A stretch of DNA of 64,000 bases from Pseudomonas sp. UBA5706 (GCF_002419965.1 NZ_DIHC01000041.1:421-64420), one strand, 5' to 3'. Counted from the first letter of the stretch, positions 8,667-18,776 are shown. The notes: generated by a model not told the origin, from the sequence alone. A program made the numbers and translations.

Positions 8667-10474
8667 GCAGAAAGATCCTCCGGCGTTTGAAGGCTGACCC
8701 CTGAAGCCCCGGCGCGCATGCGCAGCGTCAGCAAGGCGCCGCCCTCGGGATGGTTGGCGAACAGCAACTCGCCGCCCAGGGCGCGCATCAGGGTATCGCA
8801 GATCGCAAGGCCCAGTCCCAAGCCCTGAGTGCGGGTCTTGGTGGTGAAAAACGGCTCGCGTGCGTGTTCAAGCGCCTCGCGGGAAAACCCCGGGCCGTTA
8901 TCGCGAATGTAGAGGTTGACGCCCTCGCTACTGTGCTCGGCACTGATCCACAGTTTGCGCGGTTGGCCTTTTTCGGTCAGCGCGTCCAGAGCATTGGCCA
9001 ACAGATTTCCCAACACCTGACGCAGGCGCGTTTCCCCGGCCTGCACCCACAACGTGGCATCCGGCAGGTCGCGGATTAGCTCGACATCCATTGCCCGACG
9101 GCGTTTGGCAAGCAGCGCCAACGCATCGTCGAGGGCCGGTTGCAGGGCAACGCTTTCCGGTGCGTGTCGGTCGCGGCGAGCGAAGGCGCGCAAATGGGCG
9201 ATGATCGAAGCCATGCGTCCCGTCAGTTCGCTGATCAGCCTGAGATTACCGCGAGCCTCATCGGTGCGTTGATGGTCGAGCAGCACTTCGGCGTTTTCCG
9301 CGTAACTGCGGATTGCCGCCAACGGTTGATTGAGTTCGTGGCTGATACTCGCCGACATGGTCCCCAGCGCCGACAACTTGCCGGCCTGAACCAATTCGTC
9401 CTGCGCGCGGAATAGCTCCTGCTGCGCCTGCTCGCGCTCCAGCACTTCCTGACGCAGACGTCTGTTCAGGCCTTCCAGATCGCTGGTCCGTTCGCCTACC
9501 CGCACTTCCAGTTCACGCCGCGCCTTGCCCTCGAAGTTGATGCGATCCAGGTAGTGACGACGTCGCTGCATCATGATCCCCAGCAGCAACATCAGCACCA
9601 GCAGCGCCGCTCCGCCAATGCCCACGACCGTGCGCACCGGGCGCGAAACCAGCATTTTGGGCGCCAGGATGTTAACGCTCCAGCCGGTTTCGTCGATTTG
9701 CCGGGTCTGGGTCAGCCAGCCGTTTTCGTCCAGTTGCAGCGGGCGCGGATCGCGGGTCGGGTAGGGCTGGATGGCGATGATCGCCTGTTTCTCCTCCTCG
9801 CTGAGCGGGCGCGTTGCGCGAAAGCGCCAGGCGGGGTTAGAGGTCAGGATCACCACCCCGTTGTGGTCGGTGACCAGCAATTGCTCAGGGGTTTTGCCCC
9901 AGAGTGTTTCGGTCAGGTCCAGATCGACCTTGACCACCAGCACGCCGATCACGGTATTGCCGTTGCGCACAGCGGCGGCGAAGAAATATCCGCGTTTTGC
10001 CGAGGTGGTGCCCAGGCCGAAAAAGCGCCCGAGATTGCCCGCCATGGCGTTACTGAAATACGGACGAAACGCAAAATTGCGACCCACAAAACTGTCGTGT
10101 TTATCCCAGTTCGACGCGGCGAGGGTGTCGCCGTTGGGGGCCATCAGGTAAATGACTTCGGCGCCGGTCTGTCGGGCAGTGTTCATCAGCAGCAGGTTGG
10201 CCTGCTGCTGGGTGGGTTTGTCTTGCGGGTTGGCCAGCATGGCGCGCAAGCCTGGCAAGTCGCCGAGGATTTGCGGTAGCACTTCGTACCGGTGCAACGT
10301 GCCGAGCAGGTTGGCGACGTAGAGATCCAGCGTCTGGCGATTCTGGCTCAGCAACTCGGTGCGGTAGTAATGTTCGGCCAGGCGTTCGAGCGGCCACAGC
10401 AACGGCGCCAGAATCAGGGCCAGCAGCGCCAGGCTGCGCCAGCGAGGGCGACGTGGGAGAGAAGTGGAAGTCAT
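8663..10474 (-). CDS. dctB: C4-dicarboxylate sensor histidine kinase DctB
   Basis: A 603-residue membrane sensor kinase. An N-terminal membrane helix (about 15-30) precedes a periplasmic Cache-type sensor domain, ending at a second helix near residue 285-305 (VVGIGGAALLVLMLLLG). A coiled coil follows. The HisKA box has its phospho-acceptor His in ISHELNQPLAAIRSYAENAE. HATPase_c boxes are DNGPGFS and TQGLGLGLAICDTL. Overlapping stop/start with dctD indicates coupled translation. Confidence 0.92.
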   Translation of the reverse strand: MTSTSLPRRPRWRSLALLALILAPLLWPLERLAEHYYRTELLSQNRQTLDLYVANLLGTLHRYEVLPQILGDLPGLRAMLANPQDKPTQQQANLLLMNTARQTGAEVIYLMAPNGDTLAASNWDKHDSFVGRNFAFRPYFSNAMAGNLGRFFGLGTTSAKRGYFFAAAVRNGNTVIGVLVVKVDLDLTETLWGKTPEQLLVTDHNGVVILTSNPAWRFRATRPLSEEEKQAIIAIQPYPTRDPRPLQLDENGWLTQTRQIDETGWSVNILAPKMLVSRPVRTVVGIGGAALLVLMLLLGIMMQRRRHYLDRINFEGKARRELEVRVGERTSDLEGLNRRLRQEVLEREQAQQELFRAQDELVQAGKLSALGTMSASISHELNQPLAAIRSYAENAEVLLDHQRTDEARGNLRLISELTGRMASIIAHLRAFARRDRHAPESVALQPALDDALALLAKRRRAMDVELIRDLPDATLWVQAGETRLRQVLGNLLANALDALTEKGQPRKLWISAEHSSEGVNLYIRDNGPGFSREALEHAREPFFTTKTRTQGLGLGLAICDTLMRALGGELLFANHPEGGALLTLRMRAGASGVSLQTPEDLSA

Positions 10475-10519
10475 CGGGTGGCGTACGCCGGTTGCTGTCG
10501 GATGTACGCCACATTATGC

Positions 10520-11401
10520 CTACCGCTGCTGCGCTAAGCACTCCAGCATTGCGGCGTGCCAGTGCGGTTGGCTCACGCCCCATTGCTGCTGCAAACGGCT
10601 GCAGTCCAGCCGCGAGTTGAGCGGGCGGGTCGCTGGCGTGGGATAAGCGCTCGAAGGGATCGGCTCAAGGGCCGCGCAGGGCTTGCCGGCCTTTATCAAT
10701 TCTTGCCCGATGGCCTGGGCAAAACCAAACCATGAGGTCTCGCCGCTGGCCGTCAGATGATAAACGCCCCAAGCGCCAGGCGCGCCCTCGCGCCAGCGTT
10801 CGATCAACTCCCGAGTGCTTTGCGCAATGGTGCCGGACCAGGTTGGCGCGCCGATCTGGTCGGCAACGATGGTGAGCTTGTCACGCTCCTGCAGCAGGCG
10901 TTGCATGGTCAGCAGGAAGTTACGCCCGGTCAGGGAGTAAACCCAACTGGTGCGCAGAATCAGGTATTGGCCACCGACCGCTTCGATCGCCTGTTCGCCT
11001 GCCAGTTTGCTGCTGCCATACACACCGAGCGGGTTCGGTTTGTCAGCCTCGTTCCACGGTCCATTCTTGCTTCCATCGAACACGTAGTCGGTGGAGTAAT
11101 GAATGAACGGGATTCCCAGCGCCGCGGCTTCTTCGGCAAAAACGCCAGGCGCTGTGGCGTTGATTGCAAAGGCCAGCTCAGGCTCATTTTCAGCCTGATC
11201 CACCGCCGTGTGCGCAGCGGCGTTGACGATCAGGTCCGGTTTCAAGCTACGGACCACCTCACGAATCGAAGCCGGCTGGCTCAGATCCAGTCGATCGCGC
11301 CCTAGCACGATCAGTTCGCCCAGGTCCTTGAGGCTCTGCTGAAGCGCCTGCGATACCTGGCCGTGTTGCCCGCTGATCAGGATCCGCAGCGGCGCGCTCA
11401 T
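10520..11401 (-). CDS. rfbD: dTDP-4-dehydrorhamnose reductase RfbD (RmlD)
   Basis: A 293-residue short-chain reductase that makes dTDP-L-rhamnose from dTDP-4-keto-L-rhamnose, the last step of the pathway. N-terminal nucleotide-binding motif ISGQHGQVSQAL, then NAAAHTAVDQAE, HYSTDYVFDG and the catalytic-type YGSSKLAGEQ. It is the last of four genes in the rfbBACD operon; its ATG overlaps the rfbC stop by 4 bases. Confidence 0.95.
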   Translation of the reverse strand: MSAPLRILISGQHGQVSQALQQSLKDLGELIVLGRDRLDLSQPASIREVVRSLKPDLIVNAAAHTAVDQAENEPELAFAINATAPGVFAEEAAALGIPFIHYSTDYVFDGSKNGPWNEADKPNPLGVYGSSKLAGEQAIEAVGGQYLILRTSWVYSLTGRNFLLTMQRLLQERDKLTIVADQIGAPTWSGTIAQSTRELIERWREGAPGAWGVYHLTASGETSWFGFAQAIGQELIKAGKPCAALEPIPSSAYPTPATRPLNSRLDCSRLQQQWGVSQPHWHAAMLECLAQQR

Positions 11402-11943
11402 TCGAACAGTTCCGCTTCTTTGAGGGCTTTGCCGACCTGATCCTTGGCCGACAGCTTGGGCGCCTCGCTTAAGCCCCAGTCGATGGCCAATTCTTCATCA
11501 TCCCAGCGAATGCAGCGCTCGGCGGAGGGCGTGTAGTAGTCGGTGGTCTTGTACAGAAACTCGGCGTCGTCGCTGAGTACTACAAAACCGTGGGCGAAAC
11601 CCGGTGGAATCCAAAGCTGCTTCGCGTTTTCGGCGGACAGCTCAAGGCCGAACCATTTGCCGAAATGCGCAGAGCTGCGTCGGATGTCCACCGCGATGTC
11701 CAGCACCTTGCCGGCCGTCACGCGCACCAGCTTGCCTTGAGGGTTTTGGATCTGATAGTGCATGCCACGCAGCACGCCCTTTTGCGAGCGTGAATGGTTG
11801 TCCTGCACGAACTGCACGTCCAGCCCGGTGGCGTCGGCGAAGGCCTTGGCGTTGAAGCTCTCGTAAAAGAATCCACGCTCATCGCCGAACACTTTCGGCT
11901 CGATGACGAGCACTTCAGGCAATTCGCTCTCGGTGACTTTCAC
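11398..11943 (-). CDS. rfbC: dTDP-4-dehydrorhamnose 3,5-epimerase RfbC (RmlC)
   Basis: A 181-residue cupin-fold epimerase. Family motifs: RGFFYESFNAK, QDNHSRSQKGVLRGMHYQ with the catalytic His in the second half, and WIPPGFAHGFVVLSDDA. Overlaps both neighbours by 4 bases. Confidence 0.96.
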   Translation of the reverse strand: MKVTESELPEVLVIEPKVFGDERGFFYESFNAKAFADATGLDVQFVQDNHSRSQKGVLRGMHYQIQNPQGKLVRVTAGKVLDIAVDIRRSSAHFGKWFGLELSAENAKQLWIPPGFAHGFVVLSDDAEFLYKTTDYYTPSAERCIRWDDEELAIDWGLSEAPKLSAKDQVGKALKEAELFE

Positions 11944-12815
11944 TGACTTTCCCCTGCGATCTTGAACAGGTACTGACCGTAACCGGTCTTGCCGAAATAG
12001 TCAGCCCGGTTCAACAGGTGGGCGCGGTCGATCCAGCCGTTCTGGTAGGCGATCTCTTCGAGGCAGGCCACTTTAAGGCCCTGGCGATGCTCAATGGTCT
12101 GCACGTATTGCGAGGCGTCGAGCAGACTGTCGTGAGTGCCGGTGTCGAGCCAGGCAAAGCCGCGCCCGAAGCGTTCTACACGCAAGTCGCCGCGCTTGAG
12201 ATACGCATTGTTCACGTCAGTGATTTCCAGCTCGCCACGGGGCGACGGCTGCACGTCCTTGGCGATCTGGATGACTTCGTTGTCGTAGAAGTACAGCCCG
12301 GTCACCGCGTAGCTGGATTTCGGTGCCTTGGGTTTTTCTTCGATGGACAGCGCATGGCCAGCCTCGTCGAAGTCGATCACGCCGAAACGTTCTGGGTCCT
12401 TGACCCAGTAACCGAACACCGTGGCGCCGGAGGTATTGTCGGCGGCGCGCTTGAGCTGATCGCTGAAGTGCTGACCATGGAAGATGTTGTCACCCAGAAT
12501 CAGGCACACCGAATCATCGCCAATGAACTGCTCGCCGATGAGAAACGCTTGCGCCAGGCCGTCCGGTTTGGGTTGCTCGGCGTAATGGAAGTGAACCCCG
12601 AACTGGCCGCCGTCGCCGAGCAGCGCCCGGTACTGTGGCAGGTCCAGCGGCGTGGAAATGATGAGGATTTCCTTGATGCCAGCCAGCATCAGCACCGAGA
12701 TCGGGTAGTAAATCATCGGTTTGTCATAGATGGGCAGCAGTTGCTTGGAGACCCCGAGCGTGATCGGGTGAAGACGCGTGCCCGAGCCGCCCGCCAGTAC
12801 GATTCCTTTAGTCAT
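11940..12815 (-). CDS. rfbA: glucose-1-phosphate thymidylyltransferase RfbA (RmlA)
   Basis: A 291-residue nucleotidyltransferase that makes dTDP-glucose from dTTP and glucose-1-phosphate. Signature GIVLAGGSGTRLHPIT at residues 4-19 with K24 in SKQLLPIYDKPMIYYP, and GDNIFHG further on. It is the second gene of the operon, overlapping rfbB by 4 bases and rfbC by 4 bases. Confidence 0.96.
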   Translation of the reverse strand: MTKGIVLAGGSGTRLHPITLGVSKQLLPIYDKPMIYYPISVLMLAGIKEILIISTPLDLPQYRALLGDGGQFGVHFHYAEQPKPDGLAQAFLIGEQFIGDDSVCLILGDNIFHGQHFSDQLKRAADNTSGATVFGYWVKDPERFGVIDFDEAGHALSIEEKPKAPKSSYAVTGLYFYDNEVIQIAKDVQPSPRGELEITDVNNAYLKRGDLRVERFGRGFAWLDTGTHDSLLDASQYVQTIEHRQGLKVACLEEIAYQNGWIDRAHLLNRADYFGKTGYGQYLFKIAGESQ

Positions 12816-13891
12816 GCGATCAGATCCTTAACGTGGGTGCCCAAGCGTTCACCCTGATAGCTGCCGTCCTGTACGTTGCGGCACCACTCCAGGTTGTCCA
12901 GATACCACTGCACCGTTTTGCGCAGCCCGGATTCAAAGGTTTCTTCCGGTGTCCAGCCGAGCTCGCGCTCGATCTTGCTGGCGTCGATGGCGTAGCGCAT
13001 ATCGTGCCCTGGGCGATCGGTGACATAGGTGATCAGGTCGGCGTAATTGGCCACGCCTTTGCGTTGCTCCGGCGCCAGCTCTTCGAGCAGCGCGCAAATG
13101 CCACGCACCACGTCGATATTCTTCTGTTCGTTGTGGCCGCCGATGTTGTAGGTCTGGCCGACCTTGCCTTCGGTCACCACCTTGAGCAGCGCACGGGCGT
13201 GATCTTCGACGAACAACCAGTCGCGCACTTGCAGGCCGTTGCCGTATACCGGCAGCGGTTTGCCTGCCAAGGCATTGAGGATTACCAGCGGGATGAGTTT
13301 TTCCGGAAAGTGAAACGGCCCATAGTTATTCGAGCAGTTGGTCACTACCACCGGCAGGCCGTAAGTGCGCTGCCATGCCCGGACCAGGTGATCGGATGCC
13401 GCCTTGCTGGCCGAGTAGGGCGAGCTTGGCGCGTAGGGTGTGGTTTCGGTGAACAGGTCATCGACGCCATGCAGGTCGCCGTACACTTCATCTGTGGAAA
13501 TATGGTGGAAGCGAAACGCTGCACGCTCGGCCTCGGGCAAGGCCTGCCAATAGCCGCGGGTCGCTTCCAGCAGGCTATAGGTGCCGACGATGTTGGTCTG
13601 GATAAATTCCGACGGACCGTCGATGGAACGGTCTACGTGGGACTCGGCCGCCAGATGCATGATCGCCTCGGGCTTGAAGCGTGCCAGTACCTTGCTGACT
13701 TCGGCCTGATCGACGATGTCCTGCTGCACGAACTCATACCGGGTATTGGTTACGATGCTCTGTAGCGATTCAAGGTTGCCTGCATACGTCAGTTTGTCGA
13801 AATTCAGTACGTCATGGTCGGTATTGTTGATCAGATGGCGGATCAGCGCCGAACCGATAAACCCGGCGCCACCGGTGACAAGTATTCGCAT
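12812..13891 (-). CDS. rfbB: dTDP-glucose 4,6-dehydratase RfbB (RmlB)
   Basis: A 359-residue NAD-dependent dehydratase, usual family length. Rossmann motif GGAGFIG at residues 7-13, STDEVYGDL with the catalytic Asp-Glu, and YSASKAASDHLV with the YxxxK pair. I start at the ATG at 13891 (family N-terminus MRILVTGG); the open frame runs 129 bases further but lacks family similarity. First gene of rfbBACD. All junctions overlap by 4 bases, so the enzymes are translated as a coupled set for rhamnose-containing polysaccharide or lipid. Confidence 0.95.
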   Translation of the reverse strand: MRILVTGGAGFIGSALIRHLINNTDHDVLNFDKLTYAGNLESLQSIVTNTRYEFVQQDIVDQAEVSKVLARFKPEAIMHLAAESHVDRSIDGPSEFIQTNIVGTYSLLEATRGYWQALPEAERAAFRFHHISTDEVYGDLHGVDDLFTETTPYAPSSPYSASKAASDHLVRAWQRTYGLPVVVTNCSNNYGPFHFPEKLIPLVILNALAGKPLPVYGNGLQVRDWLFVEDHARALLKVVTEGKVGQTYNIGGHNEQKNIDVVRGICALLEELAPEQRKGVANYADLITYVTDRPGHDMRYAIDASKIERELGWTPEETFESGLRKTVQWYLDNLEWCRNVQDGSYQGERLGTHVKDLIA

Positions 13892-14169
13892 AGCCAGACC
13901 TTTTCCCTGGATGTACATCAAGATAAGAAGCATAGCTTGTGGGCGTGGGATGCCAGGCGCAAGGCGCAAACAGCCTGAAGGCCATGAAATTAATTGATTG
14001 CCCGGCGCCCATAGCGTCATAAAACTGCCGCAAGTGTTTCATCGATGTAACGGCTACGCTATCTACTGGTCAGGTAAATGATTTCTTAAAGTGTCATCGC
14101 CCCAGGGTTGCCAATCTTGAGAGCAACTGGCGATATTGCCTGTTCATCCTTACTTTCGGGGCTTTGTAC

Positions 14170-17088
14170 ATGCCGCTTGCCACTCTGATTCGCCGCTCCA
14201 GCCTGCCTTGCCCGGACATCTCTGCCGAACAGGCTGCTGAACTGCTATCGACCTGGTATTCGCTGGCGGGCACCTTGAAAGAGCTGGGCAGTCATCAGGA
14301 TCGCAACTTCCTGCTGGAGGATGGTGAAGGCCGGCGCTTGGTATTGAAGGTCTGCCATGGCGACTACTCGACCACCGAGCTGGCCGCGCAGCATGCGGCG
14401 TTGCGGCATCTGGGCGCGCACTCCGATGTGCGGGTGCCTGGGGTAATGCAGGCTACCAACGGGCAAGACCTGCTGTCCGTGAACGTCGGCGGCCACGCTG
14501 TGCATGTACGGGTGCTGGAGTTCATCGATGGCCAGTCGCTGGCGCATGTTGGGCATCTGAGCCGGCAGGTGGTGATCGGTCTGGCCGAGCTCTGCGCCCG
14601 GGTTGATGTGGCGCTGGCAGGCTTCGAACATCCTGGGCTGGAACGCATTCTGCAATGGGACCCGCGCCATGCCGGCGCACTGATCAAGCATCTGCTTCCC
14701 GTCATCGAGCGCGCAGACGAGCGGGCCTGCATCGCCGAGGCCGCGGAACAGGCCCACGCGCGTTTACTGCCGCTGATCGCAGAACTGCCAGTGCAGGCGA
14801 TCCACATGGACATCACCGAATACAACGTGGTGTGGCAGCGCGATGCGCATCACCTGTGGCAGCTGCAAGGCCTGATCGATTTCGGTGATCTGGTGCGCAC
14901 CTGGCGCGTTAGCGATCTTTCCGTGACCTGTGCTGCGCTGCTGCATCATGCCGAAGGCGATCCTCTGTACATCCTGCCGGCCATCGAGGCCTACCACCGC
15001 ATCAACCCCCTGCAGGTCGCAGAATTGAAAGCGCTGTGGCCCTTGATCGTGGCACGCGCGGCGGTGCTGGTGTTGAGCAGCGAACAGCAAGCGAGTATCG
15101 AGCCGGATAACGCTTATATCCAGGCCAACCTCGACAGCGAGTGGAACATTTTCGACGTGGCGACTTCAGTGCCAATGTCGCTGATGGAGGCTGCGATCCT
15201 CGATGCTGTGCAGCAGCCTGATCCGCGGCGGGGCGCTGAAACGTTCTCGCCCTTGCTACCGGGTTTGAGTGCTCAAACGTTCACCCCCGTGGATCTGGGC
15301 GTACTCAGTGAACACTTCGACGCCGGTAACTGGGAGCAAAGCGGCATCGACGAGTTACTGCTCAAAGAAACAGGGCACGCTCGTGGTCTGGCAGCCAGTC
15401 GCTACGGCGAATACCGATTGTCGAGGACGCTGCCCGACAGTGCACACGAACCTGACACCTTTGCACTGCACGTCGAGTTGATCATCCCTGACGGCACGGC
15501 AGTGCACGCGCCGTTCCACGGCACTGTGCGTCATACCGCCGATGGTGCGTTGCTGCTGGTCGGTGCGCGCTCGAACCTGCGCTTATGGGGCGTGCGTTCG
15601 GATTTCGATTCCGGGGTCGAATTCGGCGCCGGTGATGTGATCGGGCAGGGCGGCGGTTCGCTGATCGTTCAACTGTGCACCGAACGCGGTGTGAGCCCGC
15701 CATTGTTCACCACACCTTCACGAGCGGCCGCCTGGCGGGTGCTGTGCCCCTCGCCCAGGGCGCTGCTGGGGTTTGACTGCGATGCGCCGCAGCGGGATGA
15801 CTGTGCGCGGTTGCTGGCGCGGCGTGAAGCCAGCTTCGCGCGCTCGCAAAAACACTACTACCTGCAACCGCCGCAGATCGAGCGCGGCTGGCGCAATCAT
15901 CTGATCGACATGCAGGGTCGGTCGTATCTGGACATGCTTAATAACGTTGCCGTGCTAGGTCACGGGCACCCGCGCATGGCCAAAGTGGCTGGGCGGCAGT
16001 GGTCGCTGCTCAATACCAATTCACGCTTTCATTACGCCTGCATCGCTGAGTTTTCCGAGCGGCTGCTCAAACTCGCGCCCAAAGGGATGGACCGGGTATT
16101 TCTCGTTAACAGCGGCACCGAGGCAAACGATCTGGCGATTCGTCTGGCATGGGCCTACAGCGGTGGGCGGGACGTTTTGAGTGTGCTTGAGGCGTATCAC
16201 GGTTGGTCGGTCGCCACCGACGCGATCTCGACCTCGATCGCCGATAACCCTCAAGCGCTGAACACGCGCCCTGACTGGGTGCATCCGGTGGCGGCGCCCA
16301 ATACCTATCGGGGCGCGGCGCGGGGCGCGGACAGCACACCGTTCTACCTGCAGAGCGTCGACGCGCATCTCGCCCGGCTGAGCGAACACGGACGCCAGTT
16401 GGCGGGTTTCATCTGCGAGCCGGTGTATGGCAACGCGGGTGGCATCTCGCTGCCGCCGGGTTACCTGCGAGAGGTCTATCAAAAGGTGCGCGCGCAAGGG
16501 GGCGTGTGCATCGCCGATGAGATTCAGGTCGGCTATGGGCGACTGGGACATTATTTCTGGGGATTCGAGGAGCAGGGCGTGGTCCCGGACATCATCACCA
16601 TGGCCAAAGGCATGGGCAACGGTCATCCCTTGGGCGCAGTCATTACACGCCGGGAAATCGCCGAGGCGCTGGAGGCCCAGGGCTACTTCTTTTCGTCGGC
16701 GGGAGGCAGTCCCGTCAGTTGCCAGATTGGCATGGCGGTGCTGGATGTCATGGAAGAAGAACAGCTTCGGGAAAATGCCCAGGTCGTAGGCGGTTATTTC
16801 AAGGAGCGGCTACTGGCGCTGATCGATAAACATCCTTTGGTGGGCGCGGCCCATGGTTCAGGTTTTTATCTGGGGCTGGAACTGGTGCGAGACCGCCAGA
16901 CGCTGGAGCCTGCAACCGAGGAAACAACCTATCTGTGCGACCGCTTGCGCGAGCTGGGTATCTTCATGCAGCCCACCGGAGATTACCTGAACATTCTCAA
17001 GATCAAACCGCCCATGGTCACCACGCGCCAGAGTGTCGATTTCTTCGTCGAGAGCGTTTCCAGGGTCTTGAGTGAACTTGAGGGCTGA
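14170..17088 (+). CDS. kinase-like / M23-like / class III aminotransferase fusion
   Basis: A 972-residue three-part protein. Residues about 20-330 form an aminoglycoside-phosphotransferase-like kinase domain (HMDITEYNVVW catalytic-loop equivalent, LIDFGDLVRTW as the metal-binding DFG-like segment). Residues about 400-540 resemble an M23/lysostaphin-like barrel (DGTAVHAPFHGTVR). Residues about 560-970 are a class III PLP aminotransferase with GTEANDLAIRLA, ADEIQVGYGRLG and the PLP lysine K813 in ITMAKGMGNGHPLG. The kinase plus aminotransferase layout recalls phospholyases acting on phosphorylated amines or hydroxylysine: the kinase may phosphorylate an alcohol that the PLP domain then eliminates. 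The upstream TTG is not used; the ATG at 14170 has only a weak Shine-Dalgarno. It stands alone, 200 bases before aguA. Confidence 0.88.
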   Translation: MPLATLIRRSSLPCPDISAEQAAELLSTWYSLAGTLKELGSHQDRNFLLEDGEGRRLVLKVCHGDYSTTELAAQHAALRHLGAHSDVRVPGVMQATNGQDLLSVNVGGHAVHVRVLEFIDGQSLAHVGHLSRQVVIGLAELCARVDVALAGFEHPGLERILQWDPRHAGALIKHLLPVIERADERACIAEAAEQAHARLLPLIAELPVQAIHMDITEYNVVWQRDAHHLWQLQGLIDFGDLVRTWRVSDLSVTCAALLHHAEGDPLYILPAIEAYHRINPLQVAELKALWPLIVARAAVLVLSSEQQASIEPDNAYIQANLDSEWNIFDVATSVPMSLMEAAILDAVQQPDPRRGAETFSPLLPGLSAQTFTPVDLGVLSEHFDAGNWEQSGIDELLLKETGHARGLAASRYGEYRLSRTLPDSAHEPDTFALHVELIIPDGTAVHAPFHGTVRHTADGALLLVGARSNLRLWGVRSDFDSGVEFGAGDVIGQGGGSLIVQLCTERGVSPPLFTTPSRAAAWRVLCPSPRALLGFDCDAPQRDDCARLLARREASFARSQKHYYLQPPQIERGWRNHLIDMQGRSYLDMLNNVAVLGHGHPRMAKVAGRQWSLLNTNSRFHYACIAEFSERLLKLAPKGMDRVFLVNSGTEANDLAIRLAWAYSGGRDVLSVLEAYHGWSVATDAISTSIADNPQALNTRPDWVHPVAAPNTYRGAARGADSTPFYLQSVDAHLARLSEHGRQLAGFICEPVYGNAGGISLPPGYLREVYQKVRAQGGVCIADEIQVGYGRLGHYFWGFEEQGVVPDIITMAKGMGNGHPLGAVITRREIAEALEAQGYFFSSAGGSPVSCQIGMAVLDVMEEEQLRENAQVVGGYFKERLLALIDKHPLVGAAHGSGFYLGLELVRDRQTLEPATEETTYLCDRLRELGIFMQPTGDYLNILKIKPPMVTTRQSVDFFVESVSRVLSELEG

Positions 17089-17288
17089 AATCCTTTCTTT
17101 ATGGGACCCAAGCAGGGTTCAACGTTATTGCGGATTAATATCGGCCTAAACGCACATAAATCTATGAGTCGTGACAGAGTTCGCTTTTAACGTGGATATT
17201 TATCGGCTATAACGTTGACCCCTATCATCGGTTGTGGACCTGCACGGCCTTCTCAAAACACTCGTTGGCTCACTGGAGTCCTGATTAG

Positions 17289-18395
17289 ATGACCACCCTC
17301 AACAGCACACCACGCGCCGATGGCTTCTACATGCCCGCCGAATGGGCACCGCAGACCCAAACCTGGATGGTCTGGCCTGAGCGCCCGGACAACTGGCGCC
17401 TGGGTGGCAAGCCCGTACAGACGGCCCATGTGACCGTCGCCAAGGCAATCGCCCGGTTCGAACCGGTGACCGTGGCCGTGTCCGCCGCGCAGTACGACAA
17501 CGCTCGTGCGCGGTTGGACGTGCCCAACATCCGCGTGGTCGAAATCAGTAACGACGATGCCTGGGTGCGCGACACCGGCCCGACATTCGTCATCAACGAC
17601 GAAGGCGAAGTGCGCGGCGTGGATTGGGGCTTCAACGCGTGGGGCGGTTTCGACGGCGGCCTGTATGCGCCATGGAACCTGGACGAACAGCTGGCCAGCA
17701 AAGTGCTGGAAATCGAGCGCTGTCCGCGCTATGTCACCCAAGGCTTCGTGCTCGAAGGCGGTTCGATCCATGTCGATGGCGAAGGCACGCTGATCACCAC
17801 CGAAGAATGCCTGCTCAATCGCAACCGCAACCCCCACTTGGCGCGCGAGGAGATCGAAGCGGTGCTGCGCGATCATCTGTCGGTGGACAAAATCATCTGG
17901 TTGCCGGACGGCTTGTACAACGACGAAACCGACGGCCATGTGGATAACTTCTGCTGTTACGTGCGTCCTGGCGAAGTGCTGTTGGCCTGGACCGACGATC
18001 CGAAAGACCCCAACTTCCCGCGTTGCCAGGCCGCCATGGGCATTCTGGAAAATGCCCGCGATGCGAAGGGCCGTCCGTTCATCGTGCACAAAATGCCGAT
18101 CCCGGGCCCGCTGTTTGCGACTGAGGAAGAATGCGCGGGCGTTGATCAGGTGCATGGCAGCCAGGAGCGCAATCCGTCGGTGCGCCTTGCCGGGTCGTAC
18201 GTCAACTTCCTGATCGTCAACGGCGGCATCATTGCCCCCAGCTTCGACGATCCGCTGGACGAGCAGGCACGCACGATTCTTCAGGGACTGTTTCCCGAGC
18301 ACGAAGTCGTTATGGTGCCGGGCCGCGAGTTGCTGTTGGGCGGTGGCAACATCCATTGCTTGACCCAACAACAACCGGCGCCTCATCGGCGCTGA
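17289..18395 (+). CDS. aguA: agmatine deiminase AguA
   Basis: A 368-residue guanidino-group-modifying enzyme that hydrolyses agmatine to N-carbamoylputrescine and ammonia, feeding putrescine synthesis. Family signatures are MPAEWAPQTQTWMVWPERPD, WVRDTGPTFV, EGGSIHVDGEGTLITT, and the C-terminal GGGNIHCLTQQQP with nucleophile C357. aguB is not adjacent. A clear terminator follows at 18420-18446. Confidence 0.96.
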   Translation: MTTLNSTPRADGFYMPAEWAPQTQTWMVWPERPDNWRLGGKPVQTAHVTVAKAIARFEPVTVAVSAAQYDNARARLDVPNIRVVEISNDDAWVRDTGPTFVINDEGEVRGVDWGFNAWGGFDGGLYAPWNLDEQLASKVLEIERCPRYVTQGFVLEGGSIHVDGEGTLITTEECLLNRNRNPHLAREEIEAVLRDHLSVDKIIWLPDGLYNDETDGHVDNFCCYVRPGEVLLAWTDDPKDPNFPRCQAAMGILENARDAKGRPFIVHKMPIPGPLFATEEECAGVDQVHGSQERNPSVRLAGSYVNFLIVNGGIIAPSFDDPLDEQARTILQGLFPEHEVVMVPGRELLLGGGNIHCLTQQQPAPHRR

Positions 18396-18419
18396 GTTGG
18401 TTCGGTTATTGCTGTAGAG

Positions 18420-18446
18420 AAGCCCATCGGAAGATGGGCTTTTTTG
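18420..18446 (+). terminator. rho-independent terminator of aguA
   Basis: Inverted repeat agcccatc / gatgggct with a 4-base loop followed by a run of T, 25 bases after the aguA stop. Confidence 0.85.
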
Positions 18447-18572
18447 TGGGTAGCGTCTTCTCGTTCATCTGCTGCAACGGTGGGCGAGGTTACCTAAACG
18501 GTTACCGCCTTCGTCCGTCTGTAACAAAAGGTCCGTAGATTTTCGCAGTCCAGACGCAAAGAGGTGATCCCT

Positions 18573-18776
18573 ATGAACGCAGGCCATAAGTGGCGTGGGG
18601 CGCAAGGTTTGTCTGCCAGCAGCGAAGCCCGGCAGATGATGGCGGACTGGTTACGGATAACCCAGGGTCCAAGAAAGCAAGCGCCTGACTACCGGGCCAT
18701 GCTCATTCAGCGCTACCCGCGCGGACTGATCGACGACGCCGAAATCGACGCATTACTCGACATATTGCACGGCTGA
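18573..18776 (+). CDS. small hypothetical protein, 67 aa
   Basis: Short ORF with a strong Shine-Dalgarno (AGAGGTGAT about 6 bases before the ATG). No family recognised. The C-terminus (RYPRGLIDDAEIDALLDILHG) is acidic and helical. Codon use is like the surrounding genes. Upstream in-frame codons were excluded because the Shine-Dalgarno places the start here. Confidence 0.6.
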   Translation: MNAGHKWRGAQGLSASSEARQMMADWLRITQGPRKQAPDYRAMLIQRYPRGLIDDAEIDALLDILHG

